Shown here one piece after another: positions 25,469 to 39,421 of a stretch of DNA of 64,000 nucleotides (its first letter is position 1; the number at the start of each line of letters is the position of its first letter). Under the pieces are notes generated by a model, which had not been told where the DNA came from, did no database searches, and saw only the letters and a program-made list of their open reading frames with translations. Position numbers and translations under genes: made by a program. The stretch is from positions 13,083,971-13,147,970 of the forward strand of contig OX463785.1 in assembly GCA_949825025.1 (NCBI GenBank), written 5' to 3'. This stretch comes from Siphlonurus alternatus (Eukaryota > Arthropoda > Insecta > Ephemeroptera > Siphlonuridae).

Positions 25469-26070
25469 GTACATCCTACCTTATTTCTTGGAGTTTCAGC
25501 TTCAAGAGACAATTAGATGCAGATTTGCAATTTTTGGAGATATAATATATTATATATATAAGAAGAAAATCTAGCAAAAATATTTACTCTATTTTATAAA
25601 TAATTTTACGGCTGCATTTATTTAAATATTATTAATATTATTAAATATCCAAATTTTAAATATAAGTTTTGTACACCTTGGCATGAATTTTATTCCTGTC
25701 TCACTTGCTAGAGCTGCAGCCCCAATAGACAAAGAGATGCAGATTTTCAATTTTAGGAGATGTAAGATCACCCCGTGTAGCCATTTAAAAAAAAAATTGG
25801 TTCACCACACCTCATAGACTGCATGGTAACACCTACAAACAAAGCAGGAGTAAAGTTCATGCTGTCCAGGGTTGTACGTACATCCTGTTTGAATTATTGG
25901 AGCTGCAGCTTCATGAGACAAAGTGATTCAGCTTTGCAATTTTGGGGAAGATTAGAAAGAAATCTGTCTAAAATATTTTAGCTCACTACACTTCCACTAT
26001 ATAGCCTTATAGCAACATCCACAATTATAATAGAGCCAGAATAAAGTACAGTACTGTACATGGTGTCCCT
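25469..26070 (+). repeat. Decayed tandem repeat, ~190-bp unit, 3 copies
   Basis: GAGCTGCAGCTTCAWGAGAC followed by GATGCAGATTTGCAATTTT recurs at about 25469, 25691 and 25877. The second and third units also share a CTCAYTACACTTC-like middle and an AGTAAAG/AATAAAG end. A related fragment is at 44213-44250. Confidence 0.65.
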
Positions 26071-27409
26071 TAGTTTACATCAAACCTTTGCTCATTTACC
26101 ATGTGTTAATTTATAATACGCGGCTATTTTTTCTAGAACTGTTACAATTATATAGAAAAATAATATACATAATAAATTTCTCTAAAAAGAAATCACCTCA
26201 ATCAACCCTTCCAATTGACTACCCCTTATACATATGTTCACATGAATTATAATATATAACAACCAGTTCTTATACCCTTTTTATAGAACAAAAAAATAAT
26301 ATTAAATAATATATACCATAACCTAAATCATTGATTATACAATTATGTAGATATTGTTTAATATTATTTTTTTGTTATTCATAGATGAATGAATAATAAT
26401 TGTAAAAAAGCGTGAGATATAAGATGTTTGTAAGTAAAATAATATTAATAAAAAAAAAAAAAAAAATGGTCAAAACTTTTTCACACTTTTAGTTTCTCGG
26501 TTGAACACACTAATTAGAATATAGATCTAAATGTACCGAAGATATTTTTTTATATCATATATAGTAAAAAGATATTATATTGCATATTATACCTGTAACA
26601 TAATTCAAACCTTTTTTTTTTTTCCCTATTTTTTTTATGTCATATTCTGTTGTCTCAAATAAGAGAATAGTAAATATATAATATTTTTTTATATTATATA
26701 TATCTGACTACATGTCATTGTATATTCTTGCATATATTATGAAAAAAAAGAAATATAATAATATCTTTCATCTTCATATCATATGTCAGTTTGTTTCATA
26801 CAAAACAATAAAATATAAATTTATAACCGTTTCAATTTTATATTAAAATATTGTACTAGCTCATTTTTTTTACTATATGTTAAATTCTAAACGGTTAGAA
26901 TAATATATCAATAATATAGTTTAATAAATGTTTATGTCCTTATATATAATTGTAATTTTCCTCAAATATATGATAACAAAGACATGATCATATCCATGAT
27001 TCAGTACATCAATTTGGTTAAACTGCAGTTTAAATCTCAGCAAAGTCTCTTAAATTTTAATATTAATTTAATATACAATATTGTCCAAAAATATTAAGGA
27101 TTTCCCAAATATATCCAAAATTAAATATTTCGTGAACTTAGCTGGATTAAAAATTAACATCAATTTTAACCATGGAAAACCATTTAATGGAATCTTAAAT
27201 TTTATTCATTCAAATCCACGTTGAATTTTATTATAACTTGTACACTGAGAAAAAAAGCTATGTGATTATAACAGAAAATCAAATGCAAAGTGTAAAATTT
27301 AAAGTATGCTTGGATTATATTAAATAAACAATAGGATAAAGGGATGAACCTATAAATTACACTGGGCGATCAGCGGTATGTTAATAAGTTTAGTAACACA
27401 AGCTTATTG

Positions 27410-27515
27410 CCCCATCTATTAGCGGAGGACTTAAGTAACCACGCGAACATGTGCAGCCAATTAGAAGATTGCAAATTTGTCACGTGGTAGACTTAAGTCC
27501 CATGTATAGATGGGG
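27410..27515. mobile_element. MITE of the CCCCATCTAT family, copy 1
   Basis: Ends CCCCATCTAT and ATAGATGGGG, with GACTTAAGT in both arms and AGCCAATTAGA near the centre. Confidence 0.7.
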
Positions 27516-27598
27516 TAGATGAGAAACTGATATAGCTTACTATATGCAAATGCAATGATTAGACAAAATGGGCCAGTGTATAATTATTGATGTACATA

Positions 27599-27696
27599 CC
27601 CCATCTATACTGACACTCAATTATCCCACGTGACCATGTTTAGCCAATCAGAACGCTAGAAAGTGTTCACATGCTTAAGTACTCAGTTTAGATGGA
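27599..27696. mobile_element. MITE of the CCCCATCTAT family, copy 2
   Basis: Starts CCCCATCTATACTG, 83 bp from copy 1; its interior (CCATGTTTAGCCAATCAGA) matches copy 1 (ACATGTGCAGCCAATTAGA) in the same order. Confidence 0.65.
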
Positions 27697-29709
27697 TCAT
27701 AAATAATAATCAGGCAAAACTAACTTCATGATGTTATTTGTATCAGTGTCCTTGGAAAAACAGCTACATTTCTGTATAATTTTCAATCATAATTTTTATT
27801 ATAATATTTGTACAGGTTCCAATAAAAATATATAAAATATAATACATTATGATAGTAATAGAAAATTTTTATTTACATTATTTTAACTCAAATATATTTT
27901 TGTTTAATTTAGATGACAGTAAAAAAATTCTTTACTGACATTTTTAGTATAGTTTAATATTTTATTATTTTTTCTACCTCTATATTCATACAAAGCAAGC
28001 AAAACAGATTGAAATGTTGTTTAAACTAAACGTTAAACTTTTTAAAAAAGAAATAACTTAAAGACAGAAAAAAAAATATTACTCGACACGAAATGTTTGC
28101 ACAAATTAAATAGCAAAGCTATAACGAATAAAATAATACCATTTTGTATCAATAAAATGTTCAATGTTGACATTTAATGCGCAAAAAAACAACTTTAGAA
28201 AACTATATATGGACAGGGATAGCGATAAACTTCCTTCAACAGACGAGTAAAATGTTAAATATAATAAATTTTATATGAATTTGTTTTTTTGACAATATTC
28301 ACATTAATATAGAGAATTTAAATACAGTGTGTATAAGAAAATTAGAATATTATTTTATGTTGCCTAATGAAGTTCAAATTGTATAAAAATATTTGTAGGT
28401 GTTTTTTAACCAGCGTGGGATGTTTATGTAGTGAAAATATCATATTTTGTGTAAATAGACTTTCCAGTTTTGGGCAGTTATAATTAATTAATTTTTACTT
28501 AAATAATTTTATATTAGTCACCATAATTATTTATAATAAAATTTTTTCCTCAAAAATCTGAGATAGAATTAAAAAAAATCAATAAAATGCAGCACACCTG
28601 TCAAGGAAATTTGGTGAATTATGCACTCTTTTCATTGAAGAAAATGCTAATAATTAACTGTCGATCATTTTGTAATGATTTGCATTTTAACACAAATGCA
28701 TTTTAGCTAGTATCATAATTGGAATAAGCACATTACAATAATTACGGATCTACCCGTGAAGTATGAAAGACGTGCCTGTATTAATTTATATACAATAAAA
28801 TAACACGAATTAAATTAATACATATTTTTTATTACAAAAATAAATTTACATAAAAAATATTATATAATTTTGAAAGTATTTTTATTTTTCTAATAATATT
28901 ATTACTAAAACAAAATAACAAAATGAAAACTATTAAGTAGCGCTATGTAAAATATAAAATGTAAACAGTACAAGATAAAGTAAATATGAGGAAAATGAAG
29001 CAATAACTTCTATATTTTATTTTTTATTAATATAATCCATAAAATGGATAATATTTGTAATAAAATTCTTTATGAGGACGAGTTCACTTTGCCAATAAAG
29101 TTACTAAGTCTTGAAATATTAAAATTTATTAAAAGTTTAACAATAATTTACAATTTTTTATTTTAATATCTCGTATACCTTCGATTGTAATTCACGTTCT
29201 GTGTCAAAGTTATGAGTTATAAATTTTAACATACTTTTAATAACAAAAATAAATATTTGCAGCAATTTTAATTTAAATTAAACTAACATACCATGCTATG
29301 CACAAATGACTGCTTCAATGCAGTACTGAATGTTATAAATTACAATAAAAGTTATACGTTTTCATGCTATATGAGGAAAGTAGAACTTTAAAATACTGAT
29401 AGGGAGTTTAAATTTATTATTTGAAACAAAAATTAAATATTTTATTATTTTTACTACTTTAGGGAGTTTTAACTTATTATCTCCATAACTGATACAACAT
29501 ATTTTTTTTTGCATATGATGAAGCCACATGCACAACAAGATAAATTACATATTTTGTGATAAGGGTTTGGGAAAAAGTTCCAATTAGTGCAAAGAAAAAA
29601 GTTGGTTTTATATAAGGTTAGGAAAAATGCATCAACTGTCTTAATTTGCATGGAATCTGGTAGTAATAATAAACTACTAATATTTTATATGCATACCCAT
29701 GTGAAAATA

Positions 29710-29773
29710 TCACAGGCATGGTGATTAACAAGGCTGCAAATGGAAATTTTCCAAGGCAACGAGTGTACAAATA
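29710..29773 (+). mobile_element. Half copy of the GATTAACAAGGC MITE
   Basis: GGCATGGTGATTAACAAGGC ... GGCAACGAGTGTAC matches only the right half of the element at 3985-4111. Confidence 0.6.
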
Positions 29774-29940
29774 AATAATTATTTTTTATTGGCAAAACAG
29801 CTCAGAGAGTGTATTATATAATACTCTTAATTAATAGGTATAAATTCTGAATTAGTAATTTTAGTAACAAAATATAAAATTTAAATTTTACAAATATAGC
29901 AATCAGAGATACATTTATATATGTTTGATTTGGTCAACAG

Positions 29941-30025
29941 GTTGAATTGAGTGGGTCAACGGAGCAAACTAAGTTAACAAAAGTAAAAGCTTTACTTGAA
30001 CATGAAAGAAGTAGGAGGGGGAATG
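29941..30025 (+). CDS. Candidate internal exon
   Basis: After the acceptor GGTCAACAG (29939-29940) the frame reads VELSGSTEQTKLTKVKALL and stays open to 30210, though after about 30025 it runs into polypyrimidine sequence and a purine/pyrimidine inverted repeat. No good donor is seen. Function unknown. Confidence 0.18.
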
Positions 30026-33000
30026 TTTTTTTGAATCTCTTTTTACTTCTCTTCTATATAAACTACTCGATTTCTTCTCCCCCTTTTTTTTTCTTTTTCC
30101 ACTTGAATTCACAACCAGCAGTTCTCAATATAGAGAGGAGTTTGCTTTATCGTATTTCCCTCTTGCTGGCAACTCGCGCTTCCGATCTGCCTGTGTCGAA
30201 CCTCAATTGAGAATCCAACAGGTGATTGGGGAGGTAGAGGGGAAATAAAAGTGGAGTGGGGTATATTTGAAAAGTGAATACAAGGCAAAAGATTCGGAGT
30301 CGATATATTTAGGTAGTCAATAACATTAGTTTAAAATAAAATTTTAACAGTATAAATATTTAATTTTTAAAAAATATTTTTATTAAATAATATTAAAATT
30401 TCTAAAAACATTTTTTGTAAATTATTTTATTATTTATTTCTATTTTAGCAATCTTTTATTTATAATTTTATAGCTTATAATTAAATTTAATTAAAATGTT
30501 TATAAATTTAAATGTATGAAATTATGTTTGGAAGATAGAAAAATCCTCAAATCGTTTCTAAGAAGTTCCTTGTACTGTACCCAATTGTGGGTGGAACCCT
30601 GATAACAGGGATTGAAAAATGTAAAATAATAACAAATATTTTGGAATGTGGAGCATAATGTAGAGTGCATTTTGATATGACAATTTCATAATTATGTATG
30701 AATACATAATAATATTTAGAGCTGCATTTGAGAAGATTGATGTGTCTATCTTTTTCATTAAAAATACTAGTATTTGTACCAATGGTTGTGTTTGCATGTT
30801 TGGAAATTGATTTACAAAAACAATTAATTTCCTAAAACATATTTGAACAAATTCCAGAGACACCAACTGTTGCACTTGAAACAGTATTTTACAAAAACAA
30901 AATCAATTTTTTTTAACCAATTCAATCCAACCTTATAAAACTATTTACCTTGCTTTTTCCTCCCCCGCATCTTGAAGAACTTAGGGTAAGAAAAGAAGTG
31001 ATCGGTGTGGCCTAAAATCCCCTCCTGGAGAGTTCGATAAAAAATACATTTGATTCTTTATGTTTATGAAAAGCTCTTGGATACGCTTCTATTTTTATTT
31101 TTGTTGTATTCTAACAAAATGATTGTATAAAAAGATTTTTTTTTTCAAAGTGTTTTTTGATCAGAAACGTGAATATCTGAATGCAATCTTGTCTTTATCT
31201 CTCAATAATACTGACGTGGTTGAGAGGAAATGATGAAGCATTCTTAACTTAGACGTAACTCTTCACTAAAATATAAATGATGGTGAGAAAATAATAAAAC
31301 TTTTTCCTTATTCAAAAAAACATACGTGAGTATGCATGTAATTTAACGTTTAACTTTTATATACTTTAAAAATGATGTCTCTTTTTATCTAGTGTTTGAT
31401 TATATAATTGACTATTTAATCACTGGGAAATAGAAAAAAAAAAGCATTTAAATTACTAATTGTTTGCAGACTTTTAATAATGAATTGATTCTTTCGCTCT
31501 AACGTATATGTTATCAATGTTATCAAAATCATCATATCATTACGAATAGGGTAAGTATTAACTAATTATATATATGTACTATACTATTTATTTATTACCC
31601 ATGGTATCAATAAGAGGGAGTTTTAATTTTCCACAGCAATTTTTGTACTTTTATGCAATACTGCACAGTTTCTGCACAGAATAAATTTTGTGTATAAATA
31701 AGAAAAAAGTAATAAATCCCTTTTTTTTTTTTTTAGAATTCAACGAATTTAAGCAGTAATGTTTTTAAAAAATTAACTAATAAATTAAAATAAATGTATA
31801 GTTAAAATTAACATAAAACAAACTGAATTTATTAAATGTGTATAAAGTTATTGAACTCGTTAAAAAAAAAAAAAAGAAAGATTAATTTAATTCACACACA
31901 AATTAACATTTTGTTGACCTCACTTTTGTAGTTTACATTTTGTACGCTATGAAGCATACAAATGATAATTAAACTAGATTAGAGAAAATTTTAAGTAGAA
32001 GTCAGTCAAGAGTCAAGTAGAAGAAAATCTTATTGTTGTTTTGTTTTATAAATTAAGATCAGCCAGTAGTAGAATTGCTCCGTTATCTTTGATGTATATA
32101 TTGTGAGTATAACGTAGGCTTTTAAAAAAAACAACTTTGCATTGTATGTTAATTTATTTATTCTTTAGTGTAATAATTGGAACTTATTCACACGTTAAAT
32201 ATAAATAAAATTAAAAAATAATACTAATGAGTATATAAAATTATAAAAAAAACTTGCTTTCTTGATATTTAATTATTTATTTTTAATATTATAGATACAT
32301 TGATAAGTTAATAATTATTAAACTCGCACGCAATCAAAGCATAAACTATATAGTAAACTTAAGCAACAATGCTTACATATAAATATATAAAAAACTGTAA
32401 CAATAATTATGCATGATTATATATTTTTTTTCTATTGTTGCAAAGTGTGTAATCTTTAATTTATTATTATAATAATAAAAAATAAAGCTTTCTAACTTAC
32501 AAACTAACATAAGTTCAGTGACATAGAAAGATTTGAAAAGTTGATTAATTTATTGCAGGTAATTTTCTTCTGGTTTTGTTCAACTAGACTCACTGCTCCT
32601 TGTTATTGTTAAATATAATTTGACGTCACAATTGATGTGATTGTTATCACAAGTTAATGTTAGATTAAGCTCATAGCATGTTTCTACAACCGTGGAAAAA
32701 TACATGTAATTATATTCACTTACATTTCTCAGAAACTTCTACATGTTATGTGTGTGCAAATACAATTAATTATTACATTTTTATTGATGGTATAAAAAAA
32801 ATGTAAGGAACAGTGTGTATACATATTGTGACAAAAATTACACTGATTTTGCTAGATTTTTGTTTGGATTGTCATTTCTCACAATAATACAACGATTTCA
32901 AATTTATACTTATTTTGTTTAGTTTACAGAAAATTATATTGGTTTTGAATGTATGATAGTATTATTTTCATTTTTGATTTTGATCATTATTACATTACTA

Positions 33001-34177
33001 AATATTCTGTCAAATTTATAAGCTCCAAAAACTATCATGAATATTGGAAACAATTAATAATGGATTTACAAATTATAAAGATTTCAGTGTGTTTATGTTT
33101 AAAATTATAACGTTATAATTATTGTATCAGCTATTCATGTCATTTAATTAAGATTATGATTACGTGTTGATGGGTACACCTAGCTGTTTGAGATAGAAAC
33201 GGCTAATTTTGTAAAAATCTGATACTTTTAAATCTATTGTAAATTAGTAAAAATAATCAATACATAAAATTTACACGTGTTTTTAAAGAATTTTATTCGT
33301 AACTTTATTTTTTAATTTAGAAACAAATTACAAATAATAAATTCTCAATAATGTACGTAGCAAAATATTAAATAATAGAATAAAAATTTTAATTGAATTA
33401 CATCTGTTTATGAACATTTATCATATTTTAAATTGGAAACATTCATTTGAATATTGAAATATATTTTCAGCATTATGCTTAACCAATTTATGTCCGAGGC
33501 AAAAAATATTGGAAATTACATGAACGCCTGAACAAAACTGCCAATAATAGAGCTTAATTCAATAAATTACTGCATGCTACGAGGAATCATTGTTTCAGCA
33601 TTAACATAATTGTTAATATTTAGCGATGTATGACGTCACGATGCTAATTTGTTGCACAAACTTTCGCAAGTTTCGTTCCGGAGGTTGATCTGGGAATCTC
33701 GCGGGGGATTCTTTCTTGACCAGCAGACGGCCCTAAAGTTGTTTTTATTACTAAGTCTGATTATCAAGTCAATCGAAACAGGAAATGAAATTTCTTGTAA
33801 ATCAGATTAATTATTAAATGAGGTTTGTTATCACTTATAATGCTTTTGTAATATGTTGATTATAATATGATTATTATTCATAAAAAATTAAGAGACTAGA
33901 AAATTTTATTATGATTTTAATTATTGATAATTATAAACCGTTAAAATTTTTAATCAGTAATTGGTTTATTAACAAGGATTTTAAAAAACACGATATCATG
34001 ATATTAATATTGAATTTAATTTGATCATTCACAATAACTATTTAATGTTAAATTTGTTTAGATTATGAGATAATAATTATAGTTTCAGCTTTGTGGAAAA
34101 AATACTTATAATAATATATTCAAAGGGTATTAATCGCGTGAAGTGCAAGAGTGAAAATTGCATGCAAGGTAGGCTTA

Positions 34178-34284
34178 GGTCTGTTTGTAAATACACAATT
34201 AATTAATCAATAATCAGTTGAAGCTTATGTACAGGGTACATAGATATGAGACATCTAATAATGGTGTATTTACGAACAGACCCC
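34178..34284. mobile_element. MITE of the CTGTTCGTAAA family
   Basis: Ends GGTCTGTTTGTAAATAC and GTATTTACGAACAGACC, TA on both sides (34176-34177, 34285-34286). The interior is poorly paired. Confidence 0.72.
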
Positions 34285-36221
34285 TAATATCTCGTAAACG
34301 TCAATAATAGAAAAGAAAGAATGATATGAAATTGCAGATATATTATTTTTAATCTGCAGTATAATTTTGCTAAAAGATTTGAATCTTTTTACGTAATGAT
34401 TGAGGATTTCATTGATGTTCGATCATATTAAGACTTTGTTAATTAAATTTCATCTTCGGTTATTTCATGAAGAAATTTTCACTGTAGCACAAAATTATGA
34501 AACTTTGCAGAAAGTCCAGTTAACTCAGTACTATAGCTTAGTCATGTAAAATATGAATATAAACCAGTCCTCAAATTTGCAACAGTTCATATAGAAAGGT
34601 GAAACGATACAATGAAATTCCGGTTTAATTAATATAGTACTAGAGTAAAAAAAAAAAAAAATATTGATGCAATTCTATAGATTGGAACTGTAAAAAACTC
34701 ATTAAAACAAGACTAAGTGAGTCCAATATGTAGCAAAAACAAAAGTTTTTAAATATATACATCTTCATTACGCCAACTTTGCAGTAACGAATTCACTGCA
34801 TTATACATGTACTTTTCTTAAAATAAATATTATGCTATTGGCCTATAATGTGATGTCATAAAAAAAATATTATATGAAAAGCAATAAAATAAATATGAAT
34901 ATAGCCTGTGATGTTAACACTTATCTTAAGTTAAGTATAAGAACTACAGTACATAGATATTTTGAAACAAATTAAAAAAAAAAAAACTTCTTCCGATGGG
35001 AAAAATATATTGATATCACTATTATATATAATCCCCATAGGAAATATTTTTTTTATCATCAACTTATTATCATTATATTTCTATAAAGCTTTTGATTACT
35101 TTAATCAAAAAATGATTTTCTCTAATAACAAATCTTATCATCATTATTTTATTATAACATAAAATTATTCCCTACATCAAACAGAAGATTGCAACTATAT
35201 ATAAAGACTCTTCAGTGGAACTGTCATAAATATTATTCCTCTAATCTTCTGTGGAGAAAGTTTTTTTTTCTTTATTTCTCTCTTCATGAAATGATACCAT
35301 TAGTGGATTTCAAGAGATATGGAAGAGCTGAAGAAAAAAAAGTTAGGTTTGATCTGTTTTGTGTTAAAGCCAATGGTTTTCTCTTGTGAGAAGTTTTTTT
35401 GATCTGTGAAGGGATGTTGATTAGTAAGTCAATGAGCTTAAAGAAAAAATATATATATTAGATATACGACGAGCATTAGTAGCAATAATGCACTCCAAAC
35501 CACTCTCACGTAAATAAAACATTATGGATATTACTTATTTCTCGATAAATGGGGAAAAAAATAAATCAGGAACTATCTGGCTTTGATATAGAAGAAAAAA
35601 CATCACAGCCAATAATTGTGTTATTTCTTTTTTTGTTCACGTTTGCAAAAACATCTTAAATATTTTACAATAAAAGGCATAAATACACGAGTCTTAAATG
35701 TATCCCATTCATAGAAAATTCAATTCAATAATTATCATACAAGAAAACATTAAATAGGAGTTTGCTAAATTATACTACAAAAAATATTTGTGACTACAAT
35801 TGATTGAATTAATGTCGTATATTGTCATATATATCATAATGCTCTTCAGTGCAGCTTTTTAAATTTATTGCATTTCACTACTGATATATTTTCTAATAAA
35901 ACATGAAAAGAATAGAACGAATAATTTTAAGTGCTTCAATATTAATTAGCATGGGTCAATTTATAATTTATAAAAAAATTAAAAATTATTTTCAAATTTA
36001 TTTTTATATTTGTCAAATTAGCAGAATTTAATATTTGTGTCTAGTTCAGTAATATATTAAATTTTGAATTTTGTTTCGACGTACCTACAATTCTCGTTCA
36101 CCATGGAAGCACTATAATGCTGATCTGCTTGGTCTTCCCTAAGATTTCATTATGGACTTAAGGGGTTTTACCTCCTTAGCTTCTCTACTTAATGCTAAAA
36201 TCTTCTGGCAACGTTAATGCA

Positions 36222-36390
36222 TCAGATTTCATTTGGCAGCGTCTTGCAATGACACATTATCTTAGCTGGCTTAGCGACGTCTTGCTCTTGAAGCTTCTTA
36301 CTGGTGAATATTGCGGCGGCGGCGGCGTGTGCCTTTGCATTAGGATTAACAAGTTCATATTCAGTTTGATTTCTAATTACAGAGTTGCTA
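36222..36390 (-). CDS. Candidate terminal exon with Ala run
   Basis: A pyrimidine-rich tract and CAG (36391-36392 on the complement) precede 55 open codons ending at TGA (36222-36224). The peptide includes RNQTEYELVNPNAK, five alanines from a GCC run, and KKLQEQDVAKPAK. Composition is richer in GC than the neighbourhood. Two other frames here are also open, which weakens the case. Not recognised. Confidence 0.3.
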
Positions 36391-36481
36391 CTGAATATGG
36401 CGAGTGAGAGAGATAATCTTAGAAATAGTTAAGATTTATACGTAATACCATTAATTTATTGAATTCAATGATAACTAGAAT

Positions 36482-36801
36482 GAGATATCAGAATGTGAAA
36501 ATTTAATTAGTGGCTTAATCGAAAGAACGGGTAAAAATATGGTACTGTGAATTTTTTCAGATTTTTCTGAGACCAGGAACAATTTTTAAAAAATTATTGA
36601 AAATCTATTTTATGACGTCACGGGCGGCACTGCCCTATCCCTTTTCTTAAGGAGTGCCGCCCGTGACGTCATCAAAAATAGTCTTTCAATAGTTTGTTAA
36701 AATTAGTTCCTGGTCTCAGGAAAATCTGAAAAAATTCACAGTACCATATTGTTACCCGTTCTTTCGATTAAGCCACTAAAATTTTCACATTCTAATATCT
36801 C
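36482..36801. mobile_element. Palindromic MITE with TGACGTCA motifs, copy 2
   Basis: Arms start GAGATATCAGAATGTG and enclose GGCTTAATCGAAAGAA. TGACGTCA occurs in both arms, flanking GGGCGGCAC. Closely similar to 52721-53040. Confidence 0.85.
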
Positions 36802-39280
36802 AATGTTTGAATTAAGTTTTTTTTTTTTTTTTAAACATACAAATTTTAAATAAATAAGTATAAAATTGAATGTTTGTTCCATTTTGTATTTTACTTATTT
36901 AAAACTCCCTCAATTCATTTTAATACATTGTAAAATAAAAAATAATGTGTGATTTTTTTTTAAAAGAATTGTGTAAATTTTAATTCATACAACGATATAA
37001 AATCAGTCATATATATTGGATCATATGACTTTCGTAAATAAATCAGAACATCAATTATTCCATTTTCCATGTGGTAACAATGCAGATGGTTAATCTGAAT
37101 ACTGAAGCATGAATTGATTTTGTTATTACATTACGTTACATTATTATTCTGTCAAATTGGACACAAATTCAACATATTTTTAAACTTTATTAAAATTGTT
37201 TAAAAAATACAAAAAGCTTTAAAATAAGCTGGAAAATGAAAATTCTTCAAGGCTTTGTTAATGATGTAACATGCAAAGTAAGCAATAGCAGCTTATTGTT
37301 GAATAATAATATTCAGATAACCACACACACACACATACATAATATACAAGTGCATTTAACTATATTATCATGTAAATTGTAAAGCCTACTGATGCATGCA
37401 CTATTTCCTGCATACTAGTGATGATCTAGTGATGTGTGTGCTTACTATGCTACCGGAAATACATTGACAATCATCGAAGCAAGACCTAAAACTATAGATA
37501 TCAATGAATAATTATAATGAAACTTGATCCAATCAATCTTTAGTATTCCTGTAATTAAATATAATATACTTATATTTAATATAATATAGTATTAAAATAA
37601 ATAGATTGTTTTATATTATTATGTATATTGTTGCAGTTGATTGTACATTTCAATTGTTGGTATAGAATAGATGCAATCAGCCATTGTTATCACCTCATTA
37701 ACCTAACTATAGATCATTGTTGTATACTATATATGTATTATTATCATGTTAGGATGAGGTTGTCTCTATAGCTGTCGTTGCATTAAATCAATTGATTAAT
37801 TTATACTTAATTGTTATTAGCTCTATTTGTCATCATATAACTTGTTTAAATTAATGTTCTATATAAAGGATATTAAGAATTATTAATTAGTAAGGTTACT
37901 AACAGTAAGGTATCACTTTAAAGTTAATACTGAGTATTAATTGTATGCTTCTGTACTTATATTAAAAATATTGATTATGATTTATCACATGCAATACCTA
38001 ATTCTAAGTACAGTTTTTTTTACTTTATATTGACTCAGTTTAATCACAACATATTGTAGTTAAAAGCTCAAAAATTAGTGCAAATAAGGTTTAATTAGCC
38101 CATTAAATGTACTGAATCTTATAAAGTCCTTATTATAAGGTGAAAAAAAGAACTTTGTGTATCTGAAAAATTTAAAGTATATATTTTTTTTTATTGATCA
38201 TATTTTAATTTACAAGATCAGCCAAGGTTATTCAAATAACTTTATTGGCCGATACAAAATACATAAATAAATACACTGTATTCTACGCGTAGTTAAAGGG
38301 CCAAGCATGCATGTGGGCCATCGAAAGGGCGGGTACCAGAAGCTAATAAAGTAAGCAATATAGTGACGATGACGAAGAAAAAATTATGAATTTAACAAAA
38401 TCGATAGGGAAATAATTTCGTTTTTAAATGCGCTCATGTCATTTTGATTATCTTTTTTTTTTAGCAATCTATATAATATACAAAGGAGTTATTAATAATT
38501 TCTCCATTAAATTAAAAGGACATAATGCGATATAGGGAGTTTTCTTTTAAATTCCTTAAAATGATATTAAATAATAATTTAAACAAAATACCAAGTACCA
38601 TATAAATAATTTATAATGTCTTATAATATTGACATAAAATCAGAGCATATTTACATATCAAAATATCAAGAAATTAATTAAATAGGAACTCCTACTACAA
38701 CATGTTTGTATATTTATTCGTAAAGTGACCATTCCTCCATTAATAATAAATACTTATACCTAAGTTGGTTAATAAATATCCCTATCTAATTAAACTCTAT
38801 TTACTTACAAGGTATACAAAACTTTTCCCTTTTTGATATATATATATAATATAAATAATTTTAAATGGACTAAAAGTACATAATAAAACTAAATAATTCA
38901 ACAACTTCCTTTAACTATACGGATAATGTTATATAGTATAGTTGTTTCGTATTATATTAACTTAAGTTTAATTAGTTATGTATTTTTCTATTATGAATAT
39001 TTTTCTTTTTAACATTTAATAATGAAAACAATTATGATTGTCAACCCCTTTAGTCAAATTAAAATATATATTATATATTATGGACATTGGTCAGCTAGAG
39101 AAAATAGTCTTTTGTATGATTTCCCTTATATTATTACGTATACCTACAGTCATATATATATACTTCTGTTAGCTTGCTAGCTAGTTGGTAGTAGTGTACA
39201 GTATATAGTTCTATATATATTCAAGTATTAAGTACACAAAACGTTACTACTATATGCTAGTGGTACAAAATGAGGAGGAG

Positions 39281-39334
39281 GTGAAGGTTTAGAAATTGTG
39301 AAGGTTTCAACTCAACTACCACAATTTTCTCTAA

Positions 39335-39341
<7 letters not shown>
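39281..39341. repeat. Inverted repeat beside a CT tract
   Basis: GAAGGTTTAGAAATTGTG pairs with CACAATTTTCTCTAAACCTTC immediately before the 80-bp CT microsatellite. Confidence 0.55.

Positions 39342-39419
<78 letters not shown>
39339..39419. repeat. (CT)n microsatellite
   Basis: About 40 CT units with a few interruptions at the 3' end. Confidence 0.97.

Positions 39420-39421
<2 letters not shown>

Larger units (their letters stand above)
26071..34177. other. AT-rich non-coding DNA with scattered MITEs
   Basis: Holds the paired MITEs at 27.4-27.7 kb, the half MITE at 29710 and the weak exon at 29941. A 105-codon frame at 30558-30875 (minus) is unrecognised and about as long as chance allows here. 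A GC-richer spot with GACGTCAC is at 33630-33730. Confidence 0.5.

Noticed and set aside
30558..30875. 105-codon minus-strand frame
   Set aside because: No family or splice context recognised, and roughly one frame of this length is expected by chance at this AT content.
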